Source of the DNA: Candidatus Nomurabacteria bacterium
GTDB lineage: Bacteria > Patescibacteriota > Minisyncoccia > Phycocordibacterales > UBA9973
NCBI GenBank assembly: GCA_020846955.1
Contig: JADLCZ010000075.1
Coordinates: 1 to 5,427 of the forward strand
Length of the DNA: 5,427 nucleotides
Direction of reading: 5' to 3'
Part shown: positions 4,946-5,427 of the stretch, in pieces
Numbering within the stretch: position 1 is the stretch's first letter
Layout: every line of letters starts with the position of its first letter
Position numbers and translations under genes: made by a program
Notes under the pieces: model-generated
Databases searched by the model: none
What the model saw: the letters and a program-made list of their open reading frames with translations, nothing else
Told to the model about the DNA's origin: nothing

Positions 4946-5427
4946 ATGTTAAAGAAAAAATCATTTTTTGAAAGACTAACAGGTGGCATGCGTATGGATG
5001 AAGACGATATTATTGATGAACCAAAGAAAACCTCCAACAGCATGCATAGTGGACTGAAGTCAAAAATACCTCTATCCTCAAGCAAGGATGAAGACAAGCA
5101 AGGTGGCGATTGGCTAGCCGAAGAGGAGGAAGAAGGTGAACTTACAGTAGATGTATATCAGACGGCACACGAAATAGTTGTCCAGAGCATGATAGCAGGC
5201 GTACAACCAGAACATTTATCTATAACTATCACTCGTGACCTTATTACCATCAAGGGTAAGCGCGAAGTTGCAAGAGGAATCAATGAAGACAATTATTTTA
5301 TAAAAGAATTGTATTGGGGCTCATTCTCAAGAACGATTTCTCTTCCAAATGAGGTAGAGGCCGAGGACGCCGAAGCAGTAGAGAAGCACGGCCTACTCAC
5401 AATCAAACTCCCAAAAATCAACAAAGA
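4946..5427 (+). CDS. Hsp20/alpha-crystallin small heat-shock protein (3' end cut by window)
   Basis: An open frame from the ATG at 4946 runs off the window edge with 160 complete codons. Small heat-shock proteins are ATP-independent holdases that bind unfolding proteins and form oligomers in the cytosol. Residues 1-64 are a charged, probably disordered N-terminus starting MLKKKSFFERLTGG and ending in a run of five glutamates (59-63). An alpha-crystallin domain follows from about 65: a strand ELTVDVYQT, then VVQSMIAGVQPEHLSITI, then LITIKGKRE at 99-107, the loop and strand around ELYWGSFSRTISLP (121-134), and the closing A-x(n)-GLLTIKLPK at 144-157, which is the family's conserved GVL-type signature. 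Only a short C-terminal tail, where an IxI motif would be expected, is likely missing. The gene begins 22 nt after the prsW stop, on the same strand, without a Shine-Dalgarno sequence, so it is probably the next gene of the valS-prsW operon. Confidence 0.93.
   Translation, partial: MLKKKSFFERLTGGMRMDEDDIIDEPKKTSNSMHSGLKSKIPLSSSKDEDKQGGDWLAEEEEEGELTVDVYQTAHEIVVQSMIAGVQPEHLSITITRDLITIKGKREVARGINEDNYFIKELYWGSFSRTISLPNEVEAEDAEAVEKHGLLTIKLPKINK

Overview
This 5.4 kb window looks like an ordinary, densely packed stretch of a small bacterial genome, most likely from the Candidate Phyla Radiation (Patescibacteria, Parcubacteria-like). The pointers are an AT-rich composition, a CMP kinase of the archaeal-type family, a shortened valyl-tRNA synthetase, an Hsp20 with an acidic N-terminal extension, very short gene spacing, and start codons without Shine-Dalgarno sequences. 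The assignment is an inference from protein style and layout; no phylogeny could be run.

Layout: positions 1-155 hold a tRNA-Glu(UUC) with an extended -10 promoter and an A/T-flanked terminator hairpin. Positions 145-353 carry no convincing gene but contain several small inverted repeats. A cytidylate-kinase-like gene lies on the minus strand (354-887), divergent from tsaD (937-2004, plus strand). The 49 bp between them holds two back-to-back -10 elements. valS (2042-4231) has its own promoter. A PrsW-family membrane protease (4216-4923) overlaps the valS end by 16 nt, and an hsp20 gene (4946 to the window edge) starts 22 nt later, so valS-prsW-hsp20 is probably one operon.

Functionally, tRNA-Glu, TsaD (t6A modification of ANN-decoding tRNAs) and ValRS all serve translation. 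The kinase supplies CDP/dCDP. PrsW and Hsp20 suggest a small protein-quality or envelope-stress tail on the operon.

I see no new defence system, mobile element or CRISPR array. The observations most worth a second look are: a 7-nt tandem repeat (GAACCYA) sitting in frame inside tsaD and encoding two copies of a 7-residue repeat; a shared promoter layout predicting leaderless or nearly leaderless mRNAs for cmk, tsaD and valS; clear inverted repeats covering the start or promoter of tsaD and valS; and a ValRS that lacks the usual C-terminal region and has substitutions in its editing pocket.
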